From NCBI RefSeq assembly GCF_040712315.1, contig NC_134018.1, positions 4,611,501-4,675,500 of the forward strand: a DNA stretch of 64,000 nucleotides. The letters run 5' to 3'. Below, piece by piece: positions 1-11,822 of this stretch. The DNA is from Castanea sativa (taxonomy: Eukaryota; Streptophyta; Magnoliopsida; Fagales; Fagaceae). The stretch's first letter is position 1, and each line of letters begins with the position of its first letter. The notes under the pieces are model-generated. The model did not search any database. It was not told where the DNA came from and saw only the letters and a list, made by a program, of their open reading frames with translations. The translations under genes were made by a program, and so were the position numbers.

Positions 1-2150
1 CACTAACCGTAAGTTTCTGTTATACTTCTATTACTATAGCATGAAGCATAATACGATTCAAACTCTTGTTGGACTTATTTTCTGTCAATGATGCAAATTA
101 TAACAATGGCTAGCCAAAGAATTAAGTGGATTAACAATAATTGATGATATGAGAAGTAGCTATGACCACATGTTACCTATATAAGTTTTGCTGCATTGAA
201 AAAGAAAATTATGCCCAAATTAAATTTTGGAAGATGAACTGAATTGAAGTAAAAACTTTGTACTGAATTAAGCACTAAATGAGATTCTTTACAAAAACCA
301 AGCTTGAACTGAACTTTGGCTTACCAGTACTGGAAGGGAGGTTTGGATTTCAGTTGGTGAAGTTTGAACCGCAAATGCTTTAAACTAGTTGGCTAGTTGG
401 CTGGACGTGCATGCATGGCAACTTCCCATAAGACGTCAAATAGATTTAACTTTGTCTATTCCTAGAGGAAGCTTCCCACATGTTACGTACTTAGTTAAAG
501 TAGGAAAATATAGCAAGGAAGCTTCACTTCGGAGTGGACACACATTGAAGGCTACAAACAATTACCCAGAATCACAAGCAAATCTATCCAGGAGCTTTCA
601 TGGATTGGCTTACTGCCAATTGCTGCTTGCTGGATTGGTTACAATTAGCAAGAAATCTTGATGGATTCTCTCCCTTTTTGTCTAAAAAAAAAATAGGTAA
701 GGGAAGCAGCTGGACATGAACATAATTGTCTAGTCGAGGAATCAATTACAAAATGTTAGAATAATAGGTAAATGATTAAATTCATTATCTAACTTAAAAT
801 CTTGAGACAAATAGTAGTTTATTATAATATTAGACTAGGTGGTCTTAATCTCCTTATTTGCCTCCATTCTATGTTTTATTTAAAAGGTTAAAATTCTTAT
901 ATGTTGAGCCTCATTTAGTAAGAGGAGTTTTGATTCCACGAGTGACCACATGTGATTGTAACTTTATCCCTTTTCTTATATTTTGGTAAATGTTTTTGGC
1001 AAATTTACCTAACCATGATCATAGTAAGTCCTTTTATTTGAAAAGTTAAAATTTTATGTCACTTTCCCGACTTATTATAGGAAATATAGGTCTAAATATG
1101 AATGGAGAGAGTTAAAATAATGATTAAATAATTAAATTAATCACTTATAAAAAATGATTAAATTCATCACTTTCTTAACTATTTAGATTTTTAAAATAAA
1201 TGGTAGTTTATTAGGTATCACAGAGTTGACAACTTTACCCAAATATGATCCTAGTAACTTATTATTGTTGAGGAACCAATATCTAAGGAGTCTAGATAAT
1301 TAAGACCACAATAATTTCAGGTAATGGAAGATATAATCGTCTTTAAGTCGAATTAGTCTCATTGTCATTCACAGAAGTTTCAACTATCAAAACCTACCCT
1401 TGCCAAGGCCCTAACCATTGTCCCACGAATCTTGCTACAATCTCTCACTTGCCTATTTGGACCCTATTAAGTCAGATGGGGAAATTCCACCATATATTTA
1501 GTTTTTGTATGCTAGTCTTGCAGCTGACCCAACATAATTTAATTTCTCACATTGTTATCTTTTTGGTTGAATCATATATGTTTATATCTTACCTGCAATA
1601 AGATGCTGACTGGCAATTATATAACCAATTATGTGATACAATTCGATCATTGTCATGACAAGCATGTACCCATAATCATTTTTGTTACTCAAAACTTGAA
1701 GTAGCTCTTTAAACTGACTGATTTTGGAGCTGTTTTTAGGACATATGTACCTCTTTCTTGTAAAGATTTTTTTTTTTATTACGTGAAAAGGAAGTAACTT
1801 AGGGTGTCTTTAGGAGAAAGTCTCTTGTTAATACCGCTGAGCTTTCAAGGTAAAATGGTCCCAATGCACCCTGTGTTCCATTATTGAACACTGAAAGATT
1901 GAGAACTGAGAATACAATCGTTTGTCGATTCTTTAAACCTTATGTTCCGTCTCCTCTAAACGGTTTATCATTTGTAGATTCTTTAAAAATCCGGTTTGCC
2001 AAGAAAACAATCAGCCTATGAATCACTCAAGTTTTGGCTTTGGCTCGTTAAGATATCTATTCGAATTATCTTGAACTCAAGTTTGAAGCTCGATTAACTA
2101 ATGAACTAAGCTTGAACAAAGCCAAGCTTGATATCTTAGCTCGATTTGAT
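1..2150. other. Gene-free AT-rich DNA
   Basis: I see no supported gene here. The open frames are short and match no family I know. The stretch is AT-rich with short poly-T and poly-A runs. A pair of loosely similar AT-rich segments lies near 770-860 and 1125-1225 (both hold an 'aatgattaaattcat' motif followed by a 'tagtttatta' motif), which suggests old repeat DNA. Confidence 0.6.
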
Positions 2151-2154
2151 GTAT

Positions 2155-2495
2155 TTGTGAACAGTGTCATTGAGTCACAAGGTGCTTGACTATTTTAGTT
2201 CATTAGGTTGGTTAAGTGAATTTGCTTGATTCAATTTATATTACTTCACTGTTTCTACTTCTTATTAGTGCATTTTAGTTGCCAAATTAAACTAAACTTT
2301 TACTTTCAGCAAAAAAAAAAAAAATTTCTAATTAGTATTTAGTCTACTTTCACTTATTGTTATTTTAGTTTCTGAAGTTTAAATTTTGTTTCCTCCTCGT
2401 TCTTAAACTTTATAAATGTTATTAATGTGGTTCTTTCGTCAACAACCATTTAAAAAAGTTGTCGTTAATAACACAAAGCGATGTAGATTTTTTTT
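2155..2495 (+). repeat. Dispersed repeat shared with SPO11-1 upstream DNA
   Basis: This segment is a diverged relative of the DNA upstream of both SPO11-1 copies (about 22420-22735 on plus, about 37075-37385 on minus). Shared landmarks in the same order are a 'gtgaa.agtgt' start, 'gtgcttg.ctatttt', 'tctacttcttattag', then 'ataaatgtta.taatgtg.ttctttc' and 'acaaa.cgatgta'. I infer a dispersed repeat family that lies next to SPO11-1 rather than a gene. Confidence 0.6.
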
Positions 2496-2777
2496 TACTC
2501 TGTTTTTCCTTCTCCAGTACCACCCGCAAATGTCATTTTGTGGTGCTAGTGGTAGTTTTTCTTTATAATTGTGGATGGAATGATCGTATTAACAGCATTT
2601 GTAAAGTTTGAAGACTATTGACAAAATTAGGAATCAAAATAATAATCATCCTAAACTTAGAGTACACAATTTAATATTTAGCGTAATCTTTATTGATGAA
2701 GCAGTTGATTGTATGGCATGGATAATCAACTCCTACAAAAAGGAGAATTAGAAAGTTTATCGATGTAGTTTAGCCAA

Positions 2778-3312
2778 TAGGAGTTTGCATGAGTTGGGTT
2801 GAGAAATTTTTTTTAACCAACCAATCATGGTGGGTCCCAACCCATCACAGGGGTTGAACCCAACTCAACCCAATCCACTTGAATCGGGTTGGACTCATGG
2901 GTTGGGAATTTTTTTTAATTATTATTATTAATAAATTCAGCATTAGAATTACATTATCACAAATAAGAGTAAATTTATAACCAAATAATCATGAGCATAA
3001 TGCCAAACACAAACTATATGAGAAAAACTTAGAGTTTGAATTTTATTTAGGAAGAGGGACAAAAAAAATAAATAACAAAATTATAATATATTTTTTTAAA
3101 GTTTAAAAATATATTAAATATAAGTGGGTCGAGTTGAATTAGGCGGGTTTGTAAATCTCATGACCCAAACCCAATTCGATCTACTACCAAAAAAAAAAAA
3201 AAAAATTCATGACCCAACCCAACCCACTATCTCCTAAAAACCGACCCAACCCAGTAAATTGGGTTAGATCGGGTCAGTTTTGCTAGATTAGCGGGTTCGT
3301 TGCACACCCTTA
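2778..3312. mobile_element. hAT-like non-autonomous element (probable)
   Basis: The left end (TAGGAGTTTGCA) and the reverse complement of the right end (TAAGGGTGTGCA) match at 9 of 12 positions, the end type of plant hAT MITEs. The subterminal parts are full of 'gggttgg', 'cccaaccca' and 'gacccaaccc' motifs in both orientations, and the middle is AT-rich. There is no coding capacity. I found no convincing 8-bp target duplication, so the exact ends are tentative. Confidence 0.5.
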
Positions 3313-4349
3313 AGTGTAGGCAACAAGATCTTGAGTACTTAAGTTATAGTTTATTATATATATTGAAATTAGAATAAAAATAATTGATACCTATATTATC
3401 TTTTTCTAAAAGGAATCTTGAGAATTTTCAATATCATGTTAGCTGAGTTGTTGCTTGGTGTACAAAATCAAGGACTATTGCTTGAATTATAGTTGTCATT
3501 AGTGGCAGATCCGTGTAATGAGTGGAAAAAATTGACGGTCTTTTTTTTGGTAAGTGAAAGATGAAAATAGTAATTGAGACTTATAGTACTATTAGTTCCA
3601 ATCGCTTCTTAATTAAATGATGTGATTATTTTCTAATAAAATATAGTTGATGTAATATAATAGATTTTCTAAATTAAGCTATTTCTATTTGTTATTTGAA
3701 AGTGTTTAAAATTTGTAAGTTTTTTTTTTTCAAGGAAACATAATGCATTTTTTACATTCAATTATTATATAAGGTGATATATTTTGTAAATAATGTAATG
3801 CATTACAAACATTTATCCTCTATATGTCTTGAATAGCCTAAAAAGGAAGTATATCTAATTAAATTCATCACTTATATTAGAAAAAAAAAATACAAAACTT
3901 TAATTACCTAAGAAAAATATAATTTTATCAAAAACAAAGCAACATTACGCGGAGAAGGTTAAATAATTGTCAATGAAGTAGCTCATTTTTTACACCTCTC
4001 CTCCCAAAACATCACTGAAGTAAATCAGAGGGGACTGAAATGGACCGAACGGACCGACATGGACTGAAGTGGACCAAAATTGATTGAACAAACAAAAATT
4101 GACCGAATGGACCAAGGTTGAATGAAATGGACCAAACCGAACAAAAGTAGTATGCTAATGTGGCTCAATATAAGCGTAGCAATAATAAATGTTACGTTTT
4201 AACTTTTAGATATTATATAAATGATAATCTTTTAGATATTATATAGGTGATAATTATGGAGATAATAGTCATAACCATAGGTGAAGTGGAGGGTGACCCC
4301 ACCCTTACCCCAAAACTCATTTCTATTAGTAAACAAATAGTACTTTTTT
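3313..4349. other. Gene-free stretch with a degenerate 'tggacc' minisatellite
   Basis: No gene is visible. Between about 4025 and 4145 a short degenerate motif (tggaccgaa / tggaccaaa / tggactgaa) recurs about ten times with irregular spacing, which looks like a decayed minisatellite. The rest is AT-rich. Confidence 0.5.
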
Positions 4350-4354
4350 TATTA

Positions 4355-4833
4355 TAATAGGTATTGTATTGTGACAATGGTTGTAGGCTATTATGGATAT
4401 TTGTAAATATTTGTAAGTAGGCATTGTGACAGTGTATGCTTTTGTTGATATTTGTAGATATTTGTAAGTAGGTGTGACAATTGTAGTGTGTAAGGGTGTG
4501 CGTGTGTGTGTGCAAGGTGGTGCATATATACCTGCAGGGGTGTGCATGTGTGCCTGCATGTGGGTGCTTGGGAGTGTGCAATGACTAGTGCAGATAAACT
4601 ATACTGCTATTGTACTACTATTGTGGGTTGTTAGTTGGTTTGGCCAAGGTGTCAAGTAGGTAGTTAGTTGGTTACGGGGTGTAGTGCTTATAGGGAAAGG
4701 GTAAGGATTGTAAAGGTCATGCAGATAAGAATTTCATTGTTTTAAATCCCTATTCTTTCTCTCTACCTTGTTCCTTGTTCCAATTCTTAATTCCTTCTTC
4801 CCTTTCTTCCACTGAACTATCAGAATCTTATCA
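4355..4833 (+). repeat. 5' LTR of the chromovirus (479 bp)
   Basis: It matches 11349-11817 almost throughout and ends in TATCA. The left end reads TAATAG where the 3' copy reads TGATAG, so the canonical TG has mutated to TA here. The middle is GT-rich ('gtgtgcgtgtgtgtgtgc'). The two LTRs differ by scattered substitutions and small indels, so the insertion is not recent. Confidence 0.93.
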
Positions 4834-4835
4834 AT

Positions 4836-4847
4836 TGGTATTAGAGC
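4836..4847 (+). promoter_or_regulatory. Primer-binding site, initiator tRNA-Met type
   Basis: TGGTATTAGAGC lies two bases after the LTR end. It differs at one position (T for C) from TGGTATCAGAGC, the site complementary to plant initiator tRNA-Met used by many chromoviruses. Confidence 0.85.
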
Positions 4848-4861
4848 CCATTTCTATAACC

Positions 4862-5811
4862 ATGACAAAAACTCGATCCATAGCTGTCCTCACAGAAAGG
4901 TTCAATGCTCTATCCAAGACTACAGAACAACATGACAATGAATTCCAAGTTTTGCACCAGAAAATGGATGCCATGACAACCATGTTACAGACCTTATTAG
5001 AGACAATCCAAACCTTCTCTAAAGCTGGAAATAGATGGCAAACTAGGCCAAATTCTCCAACAAGGGCTATGTCTCCAAGAGTGCAAGCACACCAAGATTC
5101 AGTTTTAACCACTAGGAATATAAAGCTTGAATTTCCAAGATTTAAAGGGGGAAATCCTTCGGGTTGGGTGTACAAAACTTAGCAATTTGTCCATTTTTAC
5201 AATGTACCATTTAATCAGAAGATCTTGTTGACTTCTTACCACATGGAGGATGAGGTTTTGGTATGGTTTTAGGATGCTGAGGATGCACGTCAATTCACTA
5301 GATGGAATGCATTCATCAGGGCTTTGCATATTAGATTTGGCACTTCAACCTATGATGACCCAATGGAAGCTTTGTCAAAATTAAGGTAGGTCAATTCAGT
5401 AGCTCATTACAAAGGGCAATTTGAAGCCTTATCCAATCGTATTAAGGAACTTCTAGACAAGCATAAGCTCTCTTACTTCTTGAGTGGCTTGAAAGAAGAG
5501 ATTAGCTTCTTGTGAAGACGTTCAACCCTCCAAATCTTGGTGCTGCCTTTGGATTGGCTAAAATTCATGAAGAGTACCTCAATGCTAGCAAGAAATGTAC
5601 TAAATCATGGGGTGAAGCTCAGGTAGCAAGACCCTCAATTCTTTGTCCTCCACCTTCCAAGACTGACTTTAAGACTTCTAAACCACCATTTCAAAAGATC
5701 CCAGCTGCTCAGATTGAAGAAAGAAGAAGGAAAGGATTATGCTTTTCTTGTGATGAGAAGTGGGTTGCTGGTCATAAGTGCAAGACTCCAAAGTTTTTTA
5801 TGATGGAAGGG
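4862..5811 (+). pseudogene. gag of the chromovirus, broken
   Basis: The ATG at 4862 opens a capsid-type Gag with an N-terminal heptad-like stretch. The frame carries stops at 5180, 5270 and 5387, and a frame change near 5510, after which it continues in another frame. The zinc-knuckle stretch near 5740-5784 reads C-x2-C, then H-x-C. The region between these blocks keeps typical Gag motifs (for example 'AEDARQFTRWNAF' near 5278). Two of the stops (5270, 5387) sit where a Gln codon is expected. Confidence 0.85.
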
Positions 5812-5984
5812 GTGCAAGCTTCTGTGTCTGAAGTAGAGGTCTGTTCCAAGGAGACACATGTGGAGAAAGTAGAGGAGTGCATTGGTTCTAATGTGTCTTC
5901 TGACTTGATCAATTCTACTACTGAGATCACATTGTATGCCTTGTTAGGTAGTCCATCTCCAGGCACCATGAGAGTACTTGGAAA

Positions 5985-6310
5985 AATAAATCATCAAGAA
6001 TTGGTGATCCTAATTGATACATGTAGCACTTATAACTTCTTGGACACCTCCATTTGGATGTTGCTGAAACTTCCCATAGCTGTTGAAGATAGCTTTGAGG
6101 TTAAGGTTGCCAATGGTGCATTGGTGCAGACTAGTGGTGCTTGTCATGCAGTCCAACTTAAGCTTCAAGGGCAAACATTCCTTATGAATCTCAATGTTTT
6201 GTCCTTAGGAGGGTGTGATGTTGTCTTAGGCACTCAATGGTTGTACACTTTGGGACTGATCCAGTGGGACTTCCAGCACCTCACTATGGAGTTTGTTTTA
6301 GATGGCAAGC
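5985..6310 (+). pseudogene. Aspartic protease domain, altered active site
   Basis: A retropepsin domain is recognisable from the hydrophobic-hydrophobic-D-x-x-S-T-x-N-F context and from the downstream 'VLGTQWL' block that closes the fold. The active-site triplet at 6016-6024 reads Asp-Thr-Cys instead of Asp-Thr/Ser-Gly; the Gly-to-Cys change should disable it. It is in frame with the end of gag. Confidence 0.82.
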
Positions 6311-6429
6311 CAATTTTGCTCAAGGGTTTGCAGCCCTCTGGTCTTGATTTTCAGGACTCTATGAAGTTCTTCAAACCTGCTGTCAAGAGTTGGTTATGTC
6401 TTCAAGTTATCTCCCTAATTCCTGCTTTA

Positions 6430-7881
6430 GATCCAGAACAAATTCAGCCAGAGATTGAAGACCTTTTGACTGAATTTAGTGCAGTTTTTGCTATTCCATC
6501 TAGTCTGCCACCCTTGAGAGGCCATGAGCATCAGATGTTGCTTAAGGAAGGGACTTAAGCCATCAATGAAAGGCCCTACAAGTACCCTTTTTATCAGAAA
6601 TCTAAAATTGAGAAAATTATGCATAAACTCCTAGAGGTTAGATCCATTAGACCTAGTCAAAGTCCTTTCTCTTCACCAGTGTTGTTGGTGTGAAAGGCAG
6701 ATGGTAGTTGGCATATGTGTATAGATTATAGGGCCCTTAACAAGGCTACAATCAAGGATAAATATCTTATTCCTGTGGTGGATGAGTTGTTGGATGAACT
6801 CCATGGTTCTTCCATTTTTTCTAAGTTGGACCTTAGATCAGGCTACCACCAAATCAGAATAAAGGATGAGGACATTGAGAAATCTACCTTTAGAACCCAT
6901 GAAGGCCATTATGAATTTTTGGTCATGCCATTTGGTTTGACAAATGCCCCTTCGACCTTTCAATCACTCATGAACCAGATTTTTAAACCCTAACTAAGGA
7001 AGTTTGTTTTTTTTTTTAATGATATTTTGGTTTTTGGTAAGGATTTGACATTTCACTTATCTCATTTGAGAGTGGTGCTTACTGTGTTGCTTGACAATAA
7101 GTTGTATGCAAAGAGAAGCAAGTGTGTTTTTGGTTGTGTCAAAGTGGCGTACCTTGGTCATTTGATTTCTGGTCAGGGAGTTAGAACAGACCCTTGGAAG
7201 ACTGAAGCTATGTTGCAGTGGCCTATCTTTACTTCTGTTAAGGCCTTGAAAGGGTTCTTGGGGTTGACAGGCTATTATAGGAAATTTGAGAAAAATTATG
7301 ACTTAATTGCAGCTCCACTTACTGCCCTATTGAAGAAGGACTCCTTCCAATGGTCTACTCAGGCTGAATTAACTTTCAATACTCTCAAGCAAGCTATGTC
7401 ACAACCATCAGTGTTAGCCTTACCTGACTTTACTAAGCCTTTTGTTGTTGAGTGTGATGCCTCAAGTACTGGTTTGGGAGCTATCCTCATGCAGAATCAT
7501 AGGCCATTAGCTTTCCACAGCCAAGCTTCTAAGGGCAAAAGCTTGCTTTTGTCAACTTATGAGAATGAATTGTTGGCATTGGTCATTGCTGTGAAGAAAT
7601 GGAAACCATACTTGGTAGGAAGGCCCTTTGTGATCAAGGCCCAATACTGCAAAGTCTCAAATTTCTTTTGGAGCAACAGATTAGGAGACCTGCTCAGTAA
7701 AAATGGTTCACCAAATTGCTTGGTTACTCTTTCATTGTGGAGTACAAGAAGGGTAAGGAAAATAAGGTAGTTAACGCCTTTTCTAGAAAAGAAGAGAGTT
7801 CTGCTATACAACCAGGGGATGGTTTTGTTTCCTCTTCAGTGGATGTTGGTTCCTTGTTTCTTATTTCTTTTCCTTGCCCTA
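6430..7881 (+). pseudogene. Reverse transcriptase and RNase H of the chromovirus, broken
   Basis: Motifs in order: 'MCIDYRALN' (6715 on), '[11 protein letters not shown]', '[12 protein letters not shown]', then the active-site loop read 'FFNDIL' (7012-7029), 'YLGHLIS', 'GLTGYYRKF', and RNase H starting 'VECDASSTGLGAIL'. The first catalytic Asp of the x-x-D-D box is Asn (AAT at 7018-7020), so the enzyme should be dead. Stops are at 6556, 6691 and 6991. RNase H loses its frame near 7640 and regains it near 7716 at 'LGYSFIVEYKKGKEN'. The frame then runs into the solo LTR at 7887 and resumes at 9896. Confidence 0.92.
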
Positions 7882-7886
7882 CCTGG

Positions 7887-9890
7887 TGTGGTGGGCCTTT
7901 TTGCAGTATTGGGCCGGACTGCCTTCTGTCGTGCTAGGCTCAAAGTGTTCTGGATCAAGGAGTTGAGACCGGTCCAATTGCAACCCACCTTGTTCCGGCT
8001 TGTGCACAAACTATGCCCCATTTGTCAAGGCTTTGATCACATGCCCATGGCAAGCAGAGCTACTATGGTAATTACGGCAGGCAAAGCTGTTATGGTAATT
8101 ACAGCAGGCAAATATAATAAAGATAATAAAAGAGATTCGTTCACTATTTAAACAAAAGTAAATAATGGGTCATTACAAGGAACGCATGTTTTATGAAATA
8201 GCAACAAAAATAAATACGGAAGAGGTAGTAATAAGCTTATTGAATTAAAAAGAAATATCAGTCTGTCGTATTAAGTTATGTTACGGGGTGTAAGTCAAGA
8301 AGGAAGTCATTTCCTCAATGCGAATAATCTCTCCGGAGAAGAAATTTACTACTTTAAGGGAACGAGCCTAAATGACTTATGCCTAGAGAAGTCTCTTGCT
8401 TTAGCAGAAAGCATGGTTTGAGAGGGAGAGAGGGAATCAACCTATCTGGTGCATGCCTGCTATTCTATTCTTTCCTTTTTTGTTTTTCCTATTCTCCCCC
8501 TTCTTTCTTTCTTTTCCCTTCGTTTTTATCTCTCCATGTTTGCTTAGTTGTTGTGATTCTCTCCCTAGAGGTTATTATTACCATCCCCCTTCCCATGCAC
8601 AGTAAAGGTTCCTTATATAATGCCTGCCACGGCTGACTTTTACCATTTTAGCCTTTAACTGTCTTTGTCTGATGTGAGTGTCCTTGCCGACCATTACTGA
8701 TTGGTCAGTCGCCCAGCCAGCACCACTTACCTGTGTTGACCACGCCACTCCACATCGTTAGATGAAGAAAACTATTTATTTTGTTTGTTTGTTTGCTTGT
8801 CGTGGCATTCTTACCTGCCACGGCGTGGGTGCTCTCTCTCTCTCTCTCCCTCCATCCCTCATGACATGCACCTAGTGGTTCCAACTCAACCTTGCTTCTT
8901 TTGGGCCGTATGTCATCCCAGCAGGACACTTCTCCCAAAGAGCCTAAGTAGGAACCTCAACATAGGTTTTCCCCCCTCCCCACCGCTAGACCATGCCCTC
9001 TTACCTCTAACCCATAACCCACCACTTCCTGTATTGGCTAGGTACAGGCTGGTGGTATCTGGGCCTTGCACGTGCCTCATTTCCATGTTCGTCCAAAATT
9101 TGCCTACTGTTCATATGTTTGCCGCGGTCTGGAGGTTTGTTTTTCCATTCTGCCGTTCGTCCTTAACTTCCTATGGCATGAGTTGTTTCCTGATTTCTTT
9201 ATGGCTTGCTCTGTTAGGGGCTAGGCTTTGCCTGATTGTGGGATTTCCCTCTTTTAGGCCATTCTTCTTGCTTTATTTCTGCGGTCTTGCTATTGCTTCC
9301 TACTGCATCATTTTGCTATTCCTGCCGTGACGTCATTTGACCCAAGGCTACTAGGCCTTGTTAGGCTTATTGCTTATTTCTTCTTTGATGACCCAATAGG
9401 CTCATTGGGCCTTTTACCACATTACTTGTGGGCTCCCGTGTCCCATTTACTTCATTTTAGGCATCATCGGCCCACTTACTTTCCTTAGACATCCTTGGCC
9501 CTTTCTACTTTTCCCATGAGCTTTTACTAACTTTTTAGGTTTCCCTGACCCAATTATTTCATCCTTCATCCTTGGGACTTATGGACTCTCCATTGCCCTT
9601 TACTTACATTACTTCGAGCCCGCTGTGACTCTTATGGCCCATTCTCACTTTTCTACATCACATACTGCCCATGGGTTTGCTACTTCTCTCTTTCCGGGCC
9701 TTTTTAGGCCCATTTGCTTCATTAAGGTCCATTTGCTTCCTTAAGGTCCATTTGTTTGCTTTGTGGACCTATGATCCATTATTCCTGCCACTTGGGCTTA
9801 ATGGTTTTTCTATCCAATTTCTAACTCTCTTCTGCCCACGCTGTTGGGCTTCTTCTTCCTGCTAGGCTTCCAAAAAAATGAGCATCTACA
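7887..9890. mobile_element. Solo LTR (2,004 bp) nested in the chromovirus pol gene
   Basis: This block interrupts the pol frame exactly between the RNase H-integrase linker segments 'SFPCPTW' and 'TILKDSY'. It starts TGTGG and ends CTACA (imperfect inverted ends of LTR type) and is flanked by CCTGG (7882-7886) and CCTAG (9891-9895), a 5-bp duplication with one G-to-A change. I recognise no protein in it, so I call it a solo LTR of a long-LTR element. It contains a TATA-like stretch near 8614 (ttatataatg), a (CT)n run near 8832-8850, a 26-27 bp direct duplication near 8057-8110 and 'aggcccattt'-like repeats near 9705-9765. Its strand and family are unknown. Confidence 0.85.
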
Positions 9891-9895
9891 CCTAG

Positions 9896-11325
9896 ATGAC
9901 TATTTTGAAAGATAGCTACAATGAAGATGCTGAATATCAGCAGTTGTTCACTTCTCTTTCTGGTAGCTCTTCCAATTCCTCTAAAATTTCTCTGCAGAAT
10001 GGTCTTCTTCTTTATAAGGATAAGGTGTTCTTGAGCTCTACCTCTCCATTGAAGTCCTTAGTTCTTCAACATAAGCATGACGATCCCATTGGTGGTCATT
10101 CTGGTTATTTGAAGACCTTATATAGGGTTAAGCAAGACTTCTTTTGGAAGGAAATAAAGTCTGATGTTAAGAGGCATGTGAAGCATTGTGAAGTGTGTCA
10201 AAGAATTAAGGTTGAGACTACCAAGCCAGGGGGTTTGTTATAGCCTTTGTCAATTCCTTCCAAGCCTTAGACTGATATCAACATGGATTTTGTGGAGAGT
10301 CTTCCTAAGTTTCATGGATTTGAGGTCATTATGGTGGTGGTGGATAGATTGACCAAATTTGTGCATTTCATGCCTCTTTCTCATCCTTACTCTGCTTCTA
10401 AGGTGGATGCTGTGTTTATGAAAGAGATTGATAGGCTTCATGGCATGCCACAGTTCATTGTAAGTGACAGAGATACAGTGTTTACTTCCAAATTTTGGCA
10501 GGAACTTTTCAGACTTCAGGGCAGTAACTTAACCATGTCTTTAGCATACCATCCTCAGACAAATGGTCAGACTGAGGTGGTTAATAGGAGTTTAGAGCAA
10601 TATCATAGGGCCTTTGTATGTGACAAGCCTAACTCTTGGGTTGAGTGGTTGGATTTAGCAGAATTCTAGTTCAACACTAACTACCACACCTCTACCAAAT
10701 TCATTCCTTATGAAGCATTGTATGGCTATCCTTCACTAAGGCAATTGGATTACATTCCTAGTACCACCAAGGTTAAGGCAATGGATCACCTTCTTAGGAC
10801 TAGGTTTGAAGTCTTGACATTACTGAAACAAAACCTTTTTGATGCTCAATCCAGAATGAAGCTATAAGCTGATCAGAATAGGCTTGACAGGTCATTTGAG
10901 GTTGGGGACTAGGTTTATTTAAGGCTTCAGCCTTATAGGCAGTTGACCTTAAGGTCCAAGAGCTTCAATAAATTCTCTCCAAGGTACTATGGGCCATTTA
11001 AGGTTTTGCAGAGGCTAGGTTCTGTGGCTTACAAGTTGGTTCTACCTTTAAATTGTCTCTTGCATCCGGTTTTCCATGTGTCCCACCTTAAGAAGCATTT
11101 GGGGGCTCAAGTCATTCCCATTCCTACCTTACCTCCTATGGATTCTAATGGTTTTGTCCATCCTGAACCTGTTTCTGTTTTGTAGACCAGAACTAAGCAG
11201 CTTTGGTCCAGGTTAATTACTGAGGTTTTAGTCCAATGGCAAGGGCAGGATCCAGTACATGCTACTTGGGAGTCTCTTTATGCATTGCAGCATCAATTCC
11301 CTCACCTTGTGGGCAAGGTGCTTTG
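9896..11325 (+). pseudogene. Integrase with chromodomain-like C-terminus, broken
   Basis: The region continues pol after the nested LTR. The HHCC zinc domain is visible ('GGHSGY' to 'HCEVCQ', 10090-10200), followed by the catalytic core: D in 'MDFVESLP' (10283), D in 'VSDRDTVF' (about 10462) and E in 'GQTEVVNR' (about 10570). The end holds a chromodomain-like 'VLVQWQGQDP...ATWESL' block (11228-11280). Stops at 10241, 10268, 10667, 10865, 10910 and 11183 interrupt it; three of them (10268, 10667, 10910) stand where Trp is expected and 10241 where Gln is expected. Confidence 0.92.
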
Positions 11326-11328
11326 ATT

Positions 11329-11344
11329 GGGGGGGGGGGGGGGG
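11329..11344 (+). promoter_or_regulatory. Polypurine tract reduced to 16 G
   Basis: A run of 16 G lies four bases before the 3' LTR, in the place of the plus-strand primer. A pure G run of this length is unusual for a polypurine tract and may have grown by slippage. Confidence 0.75.
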
Positions 11345-11348
11345 ATAT

Positions 11349-11817
11349 TGATAGGTATTGTATTGTGACAGTGGTTGTAGGCTATTGTGGATATATGTAA
11401 ATATTTGTAAGTAGACATTGTGACAGTGTATGCTTTTGTTGATATTTGTAAGTAGGTGTGACAGTTGTAGTCTGTAAGGGTGTGCAGGAGGGTGTGCATG
11501 TGTGTGTGCAAGGTGGTGCGTATATACCTGCAGAGGTATGCGTGTGTGCCTGCATGTGGGTGCGTGGGAGTGTGCAATGACTAGTGCAGATAAACTGTAC
11601 TGCTATTGTGGGTTGTTAGTTGGTTGGGCTAGGGTGTCAAGTAGGTAGTTAGTTGGTTACGGGGTGTAGTGCTTATAGGGAAAGGGTAAGGATTGTAAAG
11701 GTCATGCTGATAAGAATTTTATTGTTTTACTTCCCTATTCTTTCTCTCTACCTTGTTCCTTGTTCCAATTTTTAATTCCTTCTTCCCTTTCTTCCACTGA
11801 CTATCAGAATCTTATCA
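11349..11817 (+). repeat. 3' LTR of the chromovirus (469 bp)
   Basis: It begins TGATAG and ends TATCA, matches the 5' LTR, and is followed by the second TATTA target copy (11818-11822). Confidence 0.94.
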
Positions 11818-11822
11818 TATTA

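Larger units (their letters stand above)
4355..11817 (+). mobile_element. Ty3/Gypsy chromovirus, complete but inactivated, TSD TATTA
   Basis: A complete LTR retrotransposon: 5' LTR (4355-4833), primer-binding site, gag, protease, reverse transcriptase/RNase H, integrase with a chromodomain-like tail, poly-G tract and 3' LTR (11349-11817). The integrase lies after the reverse transcriptase, as in Ty3/Gypsy, and the chromodomain-like end places it among chromoviruses. The 5-bp target duplication TATTA is present at 4350-4354 and 11818-11822, so both ends are fixed. About a dozen nonsense codons, at least two frame breaks, a changed protease active site, a changed RT active site and a 2.0-kb inserted solo LTR leave it non-autonomous. 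The closest clade (Tekay, Reina or other) cannot be settled by eye. Confidence 0.95.

Noticed and set aside
389..661. 90-codon plus-strand frame
   Set aside because: It has no recognisable domain and no ATG at its start (a TTG); not supported as a gene.
4213..4581. 122-codon minus-strand frame rich in His and Thr
   Set aside because: It is the GT-rich part of the 5' LTR read backwards; the same artefact occurs in the 3' LTR at 11302-11577.
8785..9330. 181-codon plus-strand frame
   Set aside because: It lies inside the solo LTR, matches no family I know, and has the composition of pyrimidine-rich non-coding DNA.
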